Source of the DNA: Rhodoplanes tepidamans
GTDB lineage: Bacteria > Pseudomonadota > Alphaproteobacteria > Rhizobiales > Xanthobacteraceae
NCBI RefSeq assembly: GCF_030813915.1
Contig: NZ_JAUSUJ010000001.1
Span: 496,001 to 560,000, forward strand
Direction: 5' to 3'
DNA length: 64,000 nt
The position numbers and the translations under genes were made by a program. Shown here piece by piece: positions 1 to 8,320 of this stretch. Every line of letters begins with the position of its first letter. Positions within the stretch are counted from its first letter, which is position 1. The notes beneath the pieces are model-generated. The model saw only the letters and a list, made by a program, of their open reading frames with translations. It had not been told where the DNA came from and did no database searches.

Positions 1-1557
1 AAGGACGCCGTGGCCGCCAACGGCGCGGTCGACGAGGCCCGCCTCCTCGGCGCCTTCGGACGGCGCTGGGGCGCGGCCGAGATGGCCGAGCACGCCCGCC
101 TCGCCAACGAGAACGTGCCGCGGCTCCAGGCCTTCGACGCGCGCGGCGACCGCCGCGACACGGTCGAGTTCCACCCGTCCTATCACCACCTCCTGAAGGA
201 GAGCATCGGCGCCAGCCTGCACTGCTCGACCTGGACGCCGGACGGGGCGCGTGCCGACGCGCCGGCCGAGGTGGCGCGGGCGGCCCGCTTCTACATGGTC
301 GCCCAGGTGGAGAACGGGCACCTCGCCCCGATGATCACCACCCGGGCCGCGGTGGCGCCCCTCGGGGCAGGGCCTCCGCTCGCCGCCGAGATCATCAGGA
401 AGGTGGTCAACCGCCACTACGACCCGGGCTTCCGGCCATGGGAGGAGAAGTTCGGCCTCACGCTCGGCATGGGGGTGACCGAGCGGCAGGGCGGGACCGA
501 CGTGCGCGGCGTCGCCACCCGGGCCGCCCCGCTGCCGGACGGCTACGCGGTGACGGGCCGCAAGTGGTTCATGTCGGCCCCGATGAGCGACGCCTTCGTG
601 GTGCTGGCCCAGGCGCCGGGCGGGCCGTCCGCCGTGCTGGTGCCGCGCTTCCGGCCGGACGGCAGCATCAACGCCATCGAGTTCCAGCGGCTGAAGAACA
701 CGCTCGGCGGCCGCTCCGGCGCCACTGCCGAGGTCGAGTTCCGCGACGCCTTCGGCTGGCTGCTCGGCGAGGAGGGGGCGGGGGTGCGCACCGTCATGGA
801 CATGGTGCAGCTCACCCGCGCCGACTGTGCCGTCTCCTCGGCCGGGCTGATGCGTGCGGCGCTCTCCCATGCCGTGCACCACGCCCGCCACCGGGGCGTG
901 TTCGGCCGCCGGCTGTGGGAGCAGCCGCTGATGCGGGCCGTGCTGGCCGACCTCGCGCTCGAATCCGAGGCGGCGGTCGCGCTGGTGTTCCGGCTCGCGC
1001 GCTCCTTCGATCTCGCCGGTGCCGATCCGGCCGAGCACATGCGCGCCCGGCTGCTCACCCCGGCGGCGAAGTACCGGGTCGGCAAGGCGGCGCCGGGGCT
1101 GCTCGCCGAGGCGATGGAGTGCCTCGGCGGCAACGGCTATGTCGAGGACGGGCCGCTGCCGCGCCTGTATCGCGAGGCCCCCGTCAACGCGATCTGGGAG
1201 GGGGCCGGCAACGTCGTCTGCCTCGACGTTCTGCGTATCCTCGGCCGCCGGCGCGACGCCGTGTGGGCCGTGATCGGCGATCTCGCCCGGGAGGCCAGCG
1301 ATCTGCCGGGCGCCGCGGCCACGGTGGCGGCCGTGAAGAGCGCCTTCGACGACCCGAGCCCGGAAGGGCTCGCCCGCATCGCCGTGGAGAAGCTGGCGCT
1401 GCTCGCGGCGGCCGCCGCCCTGAGGGCCTGCGGCTCGCCGGTCGCCGAGACCTTCGCGCGCGTCCGCCTGGTCGGCGGCACCGGCCTGACGGCCGGCACC
1501 AGCGGCCTCTCGGCCGCCGAGATGGATCGTCTGCTCGGGCGGGCGATGCCGGGGTGA
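1..1557 (+). CDS. aidB: AidB-type acyl-CoA dehydrogenase, 5' end outside window
   Basis: FAD-dependent acyl-CoA dehydrogenase family protein of the AidB branch, a group linked to the adaptive response to alkylation and to isovaleryl-CoA oxidation. The frame is open from base 1. The first possible start in view (GTG at 10) lies inside the domain, so about 25-40 N-terminal residues are missing. Visible AidB signatures are MGVTERQGGTDVRG followed by GRKWFMSAP, LGGRSGATAEVEF with GWLLGEEG, and ECLGGNGYVEDGPLPRLYRE, which carries the usual flavin and base-region residues near the end. The C-terminal helical extension typical of AidB (over 500 residues in total) is present. It is read alone here, and the next gene is a distant small exported protein. 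Family assignment is firm; the physiological substrate is not known for this subfamily. Confidence 0.9.
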   Translation, partial: KDAVAANGAVDEARLLGAFGRRWGAAEMAEHARLANENVPRLQAFDARGDRRDTVEFHPSYHHLLKESIGASLHCSTWTPDGARADAPAEVARAARFYMVAQVENGHLAPMITTRAAVAPLGAGPPLAAEIIRKVVNRHYDPGFRPWEEKFGLTLGMGVTERQGGTDVRGVATRAAPLPDGYAVTGRKWFMSAPMSDAFVVLAQAPGGPSAVLVPRFRPDGSINAIEFQRLKNTLGGRSGATAEVEFRDAFGWLLGEEGAGVRTVMDMVQLTRADCAVSSAGLMRAALSHAVHHARHRGVFGRRLWEQPLMRAVLADLALESEAAVALVFRLARSFDLAGADPAEHMRARLLTPAAKYRVGKAAPGLLAEAMECLGGNGYVEDGPLPRLYREAPVNAIWEGAGNVVCLDVLRILGRRRDAVWAVIGDLAREASDLPGAAATVAAVKSAFDDPSPEGLARIAVEKLALLAAAAALRACGSPVAETFARVRLVGGTGLTAGTSGLSAAEMDRLLGRAMPG

Positions 1558-1880
1558 GGCCAGCGGCCGCAGCGGCGAGGCGAAGCGGCCGCCCGACGTC
1601 CCCGAACGGGATCCATGGCGCCGCGTGACGGTTTCGTGGCGATCCCGAGGTGACATCGCGGCAGACGGTGCCTCGGTGCCGTATCCCGGTCGGATGTCCC
1701 GGCAGATCAAGCAGTTGGCTTTGTTGCAGTGCAACGGAACCGATCGCCGGGCGTCCGGTTGACGGACCGAGAGCCCGTCACCGAAGCGTCATGGCCCGAA
1801 CGACCGGGGTGGCGACCTCGCGCCCTGCGCGGCGTGATCGCGTCGTCGGGGCGGGTTCGTCCCAGAAGGAGCAGAACACG
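1558..1880. other. Intergenic region upstream of small exported protein
   Basis: No convincing gene is seen. The stretch holds a possible EcfG-type promoter (1736-1760) and ends with a good ribosome-binding site (AGAAGGAG at 1864-1871) ahead of the ATG at 1881. A longer in-frame extension from 1650 exists but lacks coding character before 1881. Confidence 0.5.
1736..1760 (+). promoter_or_regulatory. Candidate EcfG (general stress sigma factor) promoter
   Basis: GGAAC at 1736-1740 is followed, after 16 bases, by GGTT at 1757-1760. Alphaproteobacterial EcfG promoters are known to use GGAAC, 16-17 bases, then CGTT. The site lies 120 bases upstream of the exported protein gene at 1881. One -10 base deviates, so this is only a candidate. 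Confidence 0.35.
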
Positions 1881-2387
1881 ATGAAGACGATGGTTCATTA
1901 TGCCGTGGCGGCCGGTCTCGCCGGTGCGCTCGCCCTCGCGACCGTGACCCCGAGCGACGCGCAGTCGCGCCGGGCGCAGATGCGTCATCAGGATCGCGTC
2001 GCCACCCAGACCTATGCGCCGGGCTACTACGGCAATCCGGTCGCGGCGGGTGTCGGCGTCGCCGGCGAGGCGGCCCGCACCGGCGTCGGCCTCGCGGCGG
2101 GTGCGGTCGGGGCCGGCGTCGGCCTCGCGACCGGCATCGCCGGGGCGGCGCTGAGCCCGCTCACCGGCGGCTACAACGCCGGCTGGCAGCCGGGCTACGA
2201 GGGCTACGCGTCGGCCGGTCCGGTCGCCGCGGCGCCGGGCGGCGGCGGCTGCTGGATCTCGACCGACCTCAACCGCGGCTACGGCTACTACGGGCCGTGC
2301 GGCACGCGCCGGGCCGACTTCGGCGTGGCGTCGATCTCCGGCCAGCCGGGCACCCAGGGCACGGTCCTGCCGTACCCGCTGTACTGA
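1881..2387 (+). CDS. Small exported glycine/tyrosine-rich protein
   Basis: Protein of 168 residues with a clear signal peptide: MKTM start, hydrophobic stretch AAGLAGALALATVT, and likely cleavage after SDA. The mature part has a central alternating Ala/Gly/Val segment (about residues 55-95) resembling a small hydrophobic or glycine-zipper region. It ends in a tyrosine- and glycine-rich tail with one CW and one CGT cysteine motif. The ATG at 1881 was chosen because of the AGAAGGAG ribosome site 10 bases upstream and because the signal peptide begins there. A possible stress sigma-factor promoter lies 120 bases upstream and a strong terminator lies downstream. I do not recognise a function; similar small envelope proteins are common in Hyphomicrobiales. 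Confidence 0.75.
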   Translation: MKTMVHYAVAAGLAGALALATVTPSDAQSRRAQMRHQDRVATQTYAPGYYGNPVAAGVGVAGEAARTGVGLAAGAVGAGVGLATGIAGAALSPLTGGYNAGWQPGYEGYASAGPVAAAPGGGGCWISTDLNRGYGYYGPCGTRRADFGVASISGQPGTQGTVLPYPLY

Positions 2388-2463
2388 TCGCCGTACCGAT
2401 CGCCGATCGTCCGACGCGACCGCCTGACGGCGATCCGTCCGGCCTGATCGTCCGCGTGGAGGA

Positions 2464-2489
2464 GGGCGGGTCTTCGGACCCGCCCTTTT
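2464..2489 (+). terminator. Rho-independent terminator
   Basis: Perfect 9-bp stem (GGGCGGGTC / GACCCGCCC) around a TTCG tetraloop at 2473-2476, followed by TTTT at 2486-2489. It terminates the small exported protein gene and lies just before the convergent ruvX stop. Confidence 0.85.
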
Positions 2490-2499
2490 CGCGTCGGGG

Positions 2500-2976
2500 T
2501 CAGGCCGGTCCGCGCAGCAGTCGGTCGAGGGCGCCCTGCAGGATGAAGATGGCGGCGTGCTGGTCGATCACGGCCTTGCGGCTCCTGCGGCTCGCGTCGG
2601 CGGCGATCAGCTCGCGCTCGACCGCGGCAGTCGACAGCCGCTCGTCCCACAGGCCGATCGGCATGTCGGTGATCCGGGCGAGGTTGCGGGCGAAGGCGCG
2701 GGTCGACTGGGCGCGCGGGCCCTCGCTGCCGTTCATGTTGAGCGGCAGGCCGAGCACCAAGCCGGCGACGCGCCGCTCGGCGGCCAGCGCCAGGAGCCGA
2801 TTCGCGTCGTCGGTGAACCGTTTGCGGGCGATCGTCTCGACCCCGGTGGCGAGCCGGCGGTCGGGATCGCTGACCGCGACCCCGATCGTCTTGTCGCCGA
2901 GATCGAGGCCGAGAAGGGCGCCGCGCTCCGGCAGGAGCGGGCCGAGGTCGGCGAGGGGAAGGACGGGTGAGGGCAT
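2500..2976 (-). CDS. ruvX: Putative pre-16S rRNA nuclease / Holliday junction resolvase YqgF (RuvX)
   Basis: RNase H-fold protein of the YqgF/RuvX family, known for final processing of the 16S rRNA 5' end. The protein is about 158 residues, normal for the family. Visible motifs are LLGLDLGDKTIGVAVSD (first catalytic Asp), VLGLPLNMNGSEGPRA in the middle, LWDERLSTAAVE (second acidic site) and a C-terminal DQHAAIFILQGALD (third acidic site). The start at 2976 (MPSPVL) is preferred over an ATG five codons upstream. It is convergent with the exported protein gene, and the MBL-fold hydrolase gene diverges from its 5' side. Confidence 0.92.
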   Translation of the reverse strand: MPSPVLPLADLGPLLPERGALLGLDLGDKTIGVAVSDPDRRLATGVETIARKRFTDDANRLLALAAERRVAGLVLGLPLNMNGSEGPRAQSTRAFARNLARITDMPIGLWDERLSTAAVERELIAADASRRSRKAVIDQHAAIFILQGALDRLLRGPA

Positions 2977-3112
2977 GCGCCCGCCTAGCACGCGGGCAAC
3001 GGCGGGGCGAGTCCGGCGCGATTGACGCTCCCGCTCCGCTGCGGCTTATCCTGCCGCGGCTTTCGGTGCGCGGCGCGCTCCGCGCCGGCGCCGCTCGCGA
3101 GGGAGTTTCGTC

Positions 3113-3811
3113 ATGCAGATCACCTGGTTCGGCCATTCCGCCTTCCGCCTCGACATCAACGGCACGGCCGTGCTGATCGACCCGTTCTTCACCGGCAATC
3201 CGGCCTTCGTCAGCGACCGCGCGGCGGCGATCCGCGGCGTCAGCCACATCCTGCTCACCCACGGCCACGGCGACCATGTCGGCGACACGCTGGCGATCGC
3301 CGCCGAGACCGGCGCGACGGTGACGACCAACTACGATCTCGGCATGTGGCTGGTGTCGAAGGGGCTGAAGAGCCTCAACCCGATGAACACGGGCGGCACC
3401 ACCGACCTCGGCGCCTTCACGGTGACGCTGGTGCGGGCCGACCACTCCTCCGGCGACATCGTCGACGGCACGCCGATCTATCTCGGCAATCCCAACGGCG
3501 TGATCGTCAAGGCGGCGGGCGAGCCGACCGTCTATCACATGGGCGACACGGATGTTTTCTCCGACATGGGGCTGATCGCCGAGCTGCACGCGCCGAAGAT
3601 CGCCATGGTGCCGATCGGCGACCGCTTCACGATGGGGGCGCGCAGCGCGGCCTTCGCGGTGAAGCGCTTCTTCCAGCTCGACGCCGTGATCCCCTGCCAC
3701 TACGGCTCGTTCCCGATCGTCGACCCGACCGCCGACCGGTTCGTCGCCGAGATGAAGGGGCACGCGACCCGGGTGATCGTGCCGGAGAAGGGCAAGAGCG
3801 TCACCATCTGA
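3113..3811 (+). CDS. UPF0173-type metal-dependent hydrolase (MBL fold)
   Basis: Protein of 232 residues belonging to the UPF0173 branch of the metallo-beta-lactamase superfamily, which acts in the cytoplasm on unknown substrates. It opens with [14 protein letters not shown], a family hallmark. It carries the metal-binding HGHGDH motif in [12 protein letters not shown] near residue 48, a further conserved [13 protein letters not shown] (metal-bridging Asp) and PCHYGSFP near the C-terminus (last His ligand). Length and end (KGKSVTI) match the family. It is transcribed divergently from ruvX. Confidence 0.9.
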   Translation: MQITWFGHSAFRLDINGTAVLIDPFFTGNPAFVSDRAAAIRGVSHILLTHGHGDHVGDTLAIAAETGATVTTNYDLGMWLVSKGLKSLNPMNTGGTTDLGAFTVTLVRADHSSGDIVDGTPIYLGNPNGVIVKAAGEPTVYHMGDTDVFSDMGLIAELHAPKIAMVPIGDRFTMGARSAAFAVKRFFQLDAVIPCHYGSFPIVDPTADRFVAEMKGHATRVIVPEKGKSVTI

Positions 3812-3968
3812 GAAATGCGATAGCGCGAGCCGATCGAGGCGCCGCGGCGGCCCGTCCGGACGGTCGGGCCCCCTCAGGAGAATGCGAGTCCCGACCGGGG
3901 CGGGGGGAACTTCCAGGTTGCTGCGGCGTTATCGAGAGACGGCCGTGTACGCGTCTCAGGATCGATCG

Positions 3969-4763
3969 ATGACTTCCCGCTATCGCAACGACTTCTCCCT
4001 GTGGCCCGAACGGGCCCGGCCGATCCGCCGGCGCTTCGCGCTGTCGCGCATCGCCGGAGGGGCGGCGGTCGGGATGGTGTGCCTGGTCGCCGGCTATGCG
4101 GTGGTGTCGGAGATGACCCGGGTGCCGGACCTGCAGGCGCCGGTCGGGCGGAGCTGGGACGACTATGCGGCGACCGGTGCGGTCGCGGCCGGCACGGTCG
4201 GGCTGGCCCCGGCCGGGGCTGCGGCGGTGGCTCCGCCGGTGCCCGCAAAAGCCGTCGCCACAACGGAAAATCCGCGCCCGCGCAGCCGCGCCGCGACCTC
4301 GCCGACCGGCCTGGCGCCGATCGGGGCGACGGCACCGGCGAGCCCGACCGACGGCCGCCGGGTTCCCGACGGCCGTCCGCCCGTGATCCCGGAGCCGACC
4401 AAGACCGCGAGCGAATCCAAGGAGTTGCCGTCGCCGAAGGCGGCCGCCCCGGCGCCGGCCGCGGGGCGCGACGAGGCGACGCCCGATCCCGCCGCGCCGC
4501 CCCGGACGGCCATCGTGGCGGCCGACGACGAGACCCCGGCCGTCACCGAAAAACCCAAGCCGAAGAAGAAGGTACGCCGAAAGCCGCGGACCGAGACGGC
4601 GGCCCCGGCCTCCGGGTGGGGCGAACCGCGGCGCGACCCCTATGCGCGCTCCGGCTGGAGCCAGCCGGGCTGGGGCCAGCAGGGCTGGGGCCAGCAGGGT
4701 TGGCGCCAGGGCCAGCAGGGCTGGCGCCAGGGCCAGCGGTCCGGCGGCTTCTTCCCGTACTGA
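3969..4763 (+). CDS. Membrane-anchored Ala/Pro-rich protein with C-terminal WGQQG repeats
   Basis: About 264 residues. A short charged N-terminus (MTSRYRNDFSLWPERARP) precedes one membrane segment (GGAAVGMVCLVAGYAVVS, about residues 30-48). Then comes a long low-complexity Ala/Pro-rich linker, a basic patch (KPKPKKKVRRKPR) and a C-terminal run of near-identical SQPGWGQQGWGQQGW and QGQQGWRQGQ units (roughly the last 35 residues). The design suggests a protein anchored in the inner membrane whose tail spans the periplasm or contacts the wall; that is inference. The ATG at 3969 was preferred over an in-frame start at 3882 because the residues before it have no domain-like character. No function is recognised. 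Confidence 0.7.
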   Translation: MTSRYRNDFSLWPERARPIRRRFALSRIAGGAAVGMVCLVAGYAVVSEMTRVPDLQAPVGRSWDDYAATGAVAAGTVGLAPAGAAAVAPPVPAKAVATTENPRPRSRAATSPTGLAPIGATAPASPTDGRRVPDGRPPVIPEPTKTASESKELPSPKAAAPAPAAGRDEATPDPAAPPRTAIVAADDETPAVTEKPKPKKKVRRKPRTETAAPASGWGEPRRDPYARSGWSQPGWGQQGWGQQGWRQGQQGWRQGQRSGGFFPY

Positions 4764-4907
4764 TCCGAGCGGCCGGCCCGCGCGACTCCGTCGACCCGGA
4801 AACTAATTCCGATCCGGGACTTTCGCTCACCCGCTCACCCCCCATCTCATCACCGGCGCGGCCGATCCGAGCGGATCGCCGCGGCCGATTTTCAATGGAG
4901 CTTTCCC

Positions 4908-5462
4908 ATGCTGCGAATTTTCAACGGGTCGCACCGGCGCGGACCGGGGCGTGCGGTGCTGGCCGCGGTCGCCCTGGCGATCGGCCTCACGGCCGCCGGC
5001 CCGGCCCCCGCGGCCGAGGAGCCGGACCTCATCTTCCGCCGGTCGACCGTGTTCAAGTGGTTGAGTCCAAACGACAAGCTCGCGACCTACGGGCTCGACG
5101 ACCCGGAGGTGGAGGGGGTCGCCTGCCACTTCACGGTGCCCGAGAAGGGCGGCTTCAAGGGCTGGCTCGGTCTGGCCGAGGAGGTCTCCGACATCTCGCT
5201 GGCCTGCCGCCAGATCGGTCCGATCAGGTTCAAGAAGAAGTTCGAGCAGGGCGAGGACGTGTTCCGGCAGCGCCGCTCGCTGTTCTTCAAGAAGATGCAG
5301 ATCGTGCGGGGCTGCGACACCAAACGCAACGTCCTCGTCTACATGGTCTATTCGGACAGGATCATCGAAGGATCGCCGAAGAACTCGACCTCGACGGTGC
5401 CGATCATGCCGTGGGGCCAGAACGACACGGCCGTCCAGCGCTGCGCCGAGTTCGTCGACTGA
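4908..5462 (+). CDS. creA: CreA family periplasmic protein
   Basis: CreA-family protein of 184 residues, exported to the periplasm, function unknown. The signal peptide covers about residues 1-36 (basic start, AVLAAVALAIGLTAA, cut after APAAA). The conserved core is visible: TVFKWLSPNDKL, DDPEVEGVACHFT, GWLGLAEEVSDISLACRQIGPI and QRRSLFFKKMQIVRGCDTKRNVLVYMVYSD. The cysteines in ACHF, LACRQ, RGCD and QRCAE are family-typical. It lies about 145 bases downstream of the repeat-tailed membrane protein and may be transcribed on its own. Confidence 0.9.
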   Translation: MLRIFNGSHRRGPGRAVLAAVALAIGLTAAGPAPAAEEPDLIFRRSTVFKWLSPNDKLATYGLDDPEVEGVACHFTVPEKGGFKGWLGLAEEVSDISLACRQIGPIRFKKKFEQGEDVFRQRRSLFFKKMQIVRGCDTKRNVLVYMVYSDRIIEGSPKNSTSTVPIMPWGQNDTAVQRCAEFVD

Positions 5463-6154
5463 CGAATCCCGGGCGGCCGGGCGCGGAGTCGATCCGCGCC
5501 CGCCGCCTCACCTCACCCTCACCCTCACCCTCACCACCCTCGTCCTCGTCCTCGTCTCGTCGTCCCGCCGTCGTCCCTCGTCGCCCTCGTCGTGTCCGCC
5601 TCGTCGTCGCCGTGTCCGCCCGGCCCGGCGGGCCCGGCGGGCCCGCCCGCGCGCCCCCGCGCCGGTGCGTCAGCACCGTCGATGATGCTCGCCTGGGTTG
5701 TCGCGGTCCACCCTGATTTCCACAGTTGCATCGCGGCCGCCGATCGCCCTGAATGGTGCGTGGCACACCGGAGACCGGCGGATGGGGCGCGGCCGGAGGA
5801 GACGTGGCGACGGGACGCCGCCGGCAGGCGGGAGTCCCGGCCGATTGACGTTCGTCAACGCATCGCGATCGCGCAGGCTGCAGGACCGCGCGGGGGCACG
5901 CGCCTGCGCGAGTCCGGGTTCCGCGCGGTCCTGCCGCGCGCCCCCGGGTCGCGCGCGACCCGGCCCCCGCGTGAGTCCAGGGTCCGGCGCGCGTTCACGC
6001 GCCTGCGTGACGCGCCTCACAGTGTGGCGGCTGCGGCCGTCGCACGGTGCCGGTGCTCCGAAACGGATCGGGTCCGGTGGCGGACGACACGGACAACGCG
6101 TCCGGTTGCCGGATTTCGCGTCCTGCCATAGCCTGACCGGCACGATGGGTTGAA
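5463..6154. other. Long intergenic region with simple-sequence tract
   Basis: About 690 bases with no gene I can support. Near 5510-5590 lies a pyrimidine-rich simple-sequence run (several CCTCAC units, then CGTCCT/CGTCGT units), followed by C/G-rich palindromic stretches around 5930-5970. Short open frames on both strands have arginine-rich, non-protein-like content. The last part should contain the promoter of the kinase at 6155, but no motif is clear. Confidence 0.5.
5510..5592. repeat. CCTCAC / CGTCCT low-complexity tract
   Basis: Tandem CCTCAC-like hexamers give way to CGTCCT and CGTCGT units. The plus strand is almost purely pyrimidine over most of the tract, with scattered G and A. 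No homologous copy was seen elsewhere in the window. Confidence 0.7.
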
Positions 6155-7138
6155 ATGCGGGATCCACGCGACATCGTTCACATGATCCTCGAGTCGGGGC
6201 CGAGCGGTCTGATTCTGGTGGACGGCGGCGCGCGCATCGTCTTCGCCAACGAGCACGCGGAGGAGATGCTCGGCTACGCGTCGGGCGAGCTGCTCGGCCA
6301 GCCGATCGACATGCTGGTGCCGGACCGGTTCCGCGACGGCCATCCCGAGCTGCGCCGCGTCTTCGATCTCGCACCGCGCGAGCGGCCGATGGGGGTCGGC
6401 CGCGACCTGATGGCCCGCCGGCGGGACGGCGCCGAGTTCCCGGTCGAGATCGCGCTCAAGCCGATGACCATCGACGGCCAGGTCTACGTCCTCGCCGTGC
6501 TGGTCGACATCACCGAGCGCAAGCGCACCGAGGACCGCCAGCGCCTGCTGATCGGCGAGCTCAACCACCGCATCCAGAACCTGTTCGCCGTCATCCAGTC
6601 GGTGGCGCTGTCGAGCCTGTCGGGCGAGCGCTCGCTGCGCGAGGCGCGCGACGTGTTCATCGACCGCCTGCAGTCGCTCGGCCGCGCCTACACGCTGATG
6701 ACCGAGCAGGAGTGGCGCGGCGCGCCGCTGCGCCAGATCCTCGCCTCCGAGACCTCCGCCTTCGCCGACCGGGTGACGCTCGACGGCGTCGAGGTGATGG
6801 TGAAGCAGAACGCCGCGCAGAGCTTCGCGCTGCTGCTGCACGAGCTCACCACCAACGCCGTGAAGTACGGTGCGCTGTCCGCGCCCGAGGGTTCGATCGC
6901 GGTGCGCTGGAGCGTCGAGCGCGATCTGCGGCCGATGTCCTTCGTGCTGTCCTGGCAGGAGGACGGCGGCCCCGCCGTCGCGCCGCCGACCCGCAGCGGC
7001 TACGGCCGCAAGATCATCGAGGACACGATGCGGCGGATCGGCAAGCATCAGATCGAGTACGCGCCGCAGGGCCTGAAGTACCGGATGGAGGCGCCGCTCG
7101 ACAAAGTCGGCTGGGTGGTCGACGATCCGGCCACGTGA
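6155..7138 (+). CDS. PAS-domain HWE-family sensor histidine kinase
   Basis: Protein of 327 residues with one PAS sensor domain (about 10-125, ending VLVDITERKRTEDRQ) and an HWE-type kinase core. The phosphoacceptor box is GELNHRIQNLFAVIQSV (His138). The N box is LLLHELTTNAVKYGALS, with the HWE-diagnostic His near 229. The WxE signature (SWQEDGGP) is near 267 and the G-box is SGYGRKIIEDTM. There are no membrane segments, so it is cytosolic. HWE kinases are mostly alphaproteobacterial and often feed the PhyR/EcfG general stress response or light and redox responses. No cognate regulator is adjacent, so the partner is unknown. PAS cofactor residues could not be identified. Confidence 0.9.
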   Translation: MRDPRDIVHMILESGPSGLILVDGGARIVFANEHAEEMLGYASGELLGQPIDMLVPDRFRDGHPELRRVFDLAPRERPMGVGRDLMARRRDGAEFPVEIALKPMTIDGQVYVLAVLVDITERKRTEDRQRLLIGELNHRIQNLFAVIQSVALSSLSGERSLREARDVFIDRLQSLGRAYTLMTEQEWRGAPLRQILASETSAFADRVTLDGVEVMVKQNAAQSFALLLHELTTNAVKYGALSAPEGSIAVRWSVERDLRPMSFVLSWQEDGGPAVAPPTRSGYGRKIIEDTMRRIGKHQIEYAPQGLKYRMEAPLDKVGWVVDDPAT

Positions 7139-7238
7139 CGACGCGGCGACTCGCGGCGATCGGCCTCGCGTCTGCACGCGCCGCCGGCCGCGTGGCCGTC
7201 GGGACACGGTGGTGCCGCTTCGGTCGAGCGGTGCGGCA

Positions 7239-7270
7239 AATACCGCGGCGGTTCCGCGGAATGCGGTATT
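7239..7270. repeat. 32-bp imperfect palindrome upstream of 7328
   Basis: Outer arms AATACCGC (7239-7246) and GCGGTATT (7263-7270) match perfectly, and the inner bases contain a second CCGCGG pair. It sits between the kinase gene and the gene at 7328. It could be a kinase transcript terminator without a T-tract, or an operator. Confidence 0.5.
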
Positions 7271-7327
7271 GAATCGTTTCGTTTCTCAGATTTCGTGACT
7301 CGTGCGCCGCCGGCGCCGGCATAGTCG

Positions 7328-7948
7328 ATGACTTGGAACACCGAGCTCGCATACTTCGTGACGCCGAAGTCCGGCCCGATGCGCCCGATGCGGACGCTCG
7401 TGGACGTGAACCGGGCGTTGCTCGACGACCTGCCGTTCGGCTGCCGGCTGCGGCCGCACTGGGCCGCGGTGGCACGCCTGCTGCTGATCGCCTCCGACAC
7501 CGGCTCGACCATCGACGTGCGGCTGGCGACCGACGCGCTGGTGCGGGCGCTGGAGACCGAAGGGTGGATGACGCGGGCGCGGCCCGCCGGCGGCGCGGCC
7601 GGCGTGAGGTCGGCCGTCATGGCACCGGCCGCGGCGACGCCGGTCGTCGTGGCGCCGACCGTCGCGGCGCCGGCCGGCGTGGCACCTGCCAGCGTGGCAC
7701 CTGCCAGCGTGGCACCGGCGGTCGTCGCGCCGAAGGCGACGAACGGGCCGGGACGACCGATCGCCTCGCCATACGAGCGGGCGGGATGGCACGACGACGC
7801 CGACGCCGAGGACCACAGGGCTGCGCTCGACGAGCCGCGGCCGTTCGGCGCGCCGCCACCGCGGCGCGACGGCCCGCGTGAGCTTCCGCCCGGACCTCGC
7901 GACATCGCCGACGACGAATCGGTCCTGATCATCAGAAAGCTGCCGTGA
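7328..7948 (+). CDS. Hypothetical protein with Ala/Pro/Val repeat region
   Basis: Protein of 206 residues. The first ~80 residues look folded (MTWNTELAYFVTPKSG, DVNRALLDDLPFGCRLRPHWAAVARLLLIASDTGS, VRALETEGWMTRA) and contain no membrane helix. Residues ~100-145 are a low-complexity run of VAPA/VVAP units, including two identical PASVA repeats. The tail is charged and proline-rich, ending SVLIIRKLP. No family is recognised. A weak GGAAT-17-CGTT stress-promoter-like arrangement precedes it. Antisense frames here are shadows of the repetitive GC-rich code. Confidence 0.6.
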   Translation: MTWNTELAYFVTPKSGPMRPMRTLVDVNRALLDDLPFGCRLRPHWAAVARLLLIASDTGSTIDVRLATDALVRALETEGWMTRARPAGGAAGVRSAVMAPAAATPVVVAPTVAAPAGVAPASVAPASVAPAVVAPKATNGPGRPIASPYERAGWHDDADAEDHRAALDEPRPFGAPPPRRDGPRELPPGPRDIADDESVLIIRKLP

Positions 7949-8320
7949 CAGGAGACGTGCGCCGCACGGTGACGCACCACGCCCCGGTGTTCAGGTTATG
8001 AGATTCGGGCTAGACCATCAACCCTGAACGCGAGCGCCCGTCGCGCCGTTCGCGCCGGCGGGGACGGGAGCGGACGCGAAGGCCGGACGCATCCGTCGCG
8101 CGGCGGATCGTTTCGGCACGCCACCGGACCGGCGGCCGGAACGCCGCCTGCGGGCCGGCGTTCACCCGGCATCCGACGACGAGGAAGCCTCGGGGCCGCC
8201 CCCCTGCCGCGTGACCGGCCCGTGGAGGCGCGGCGGCATCGCGGGCGGCAGCACGCCGTCGACGGGTCGTCACGTCCGGCACCGCACCGGGCCCCAGCAA
8301 CCGTCGGACCGGGCGTCAGC
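7949..8320. other. Intergenic region before exchanger gene
   Basis: No gene is seen. A short stem is formed by GTTCAGGTT (7989-7997) and AACCCTGAAC (8020-8029), possibly a weak terminator for the preceding gene. The rest is GC-rich without a recognisable promoter. Confidence 0.4.

Noticed and set aside
7671-7740. Short repeats in the gene at 7328 as a CRISPR-like or tandem element
   Set aside because: They are imperfect protein-coding Val-Ala-Pro repeats in frame, without spacers.
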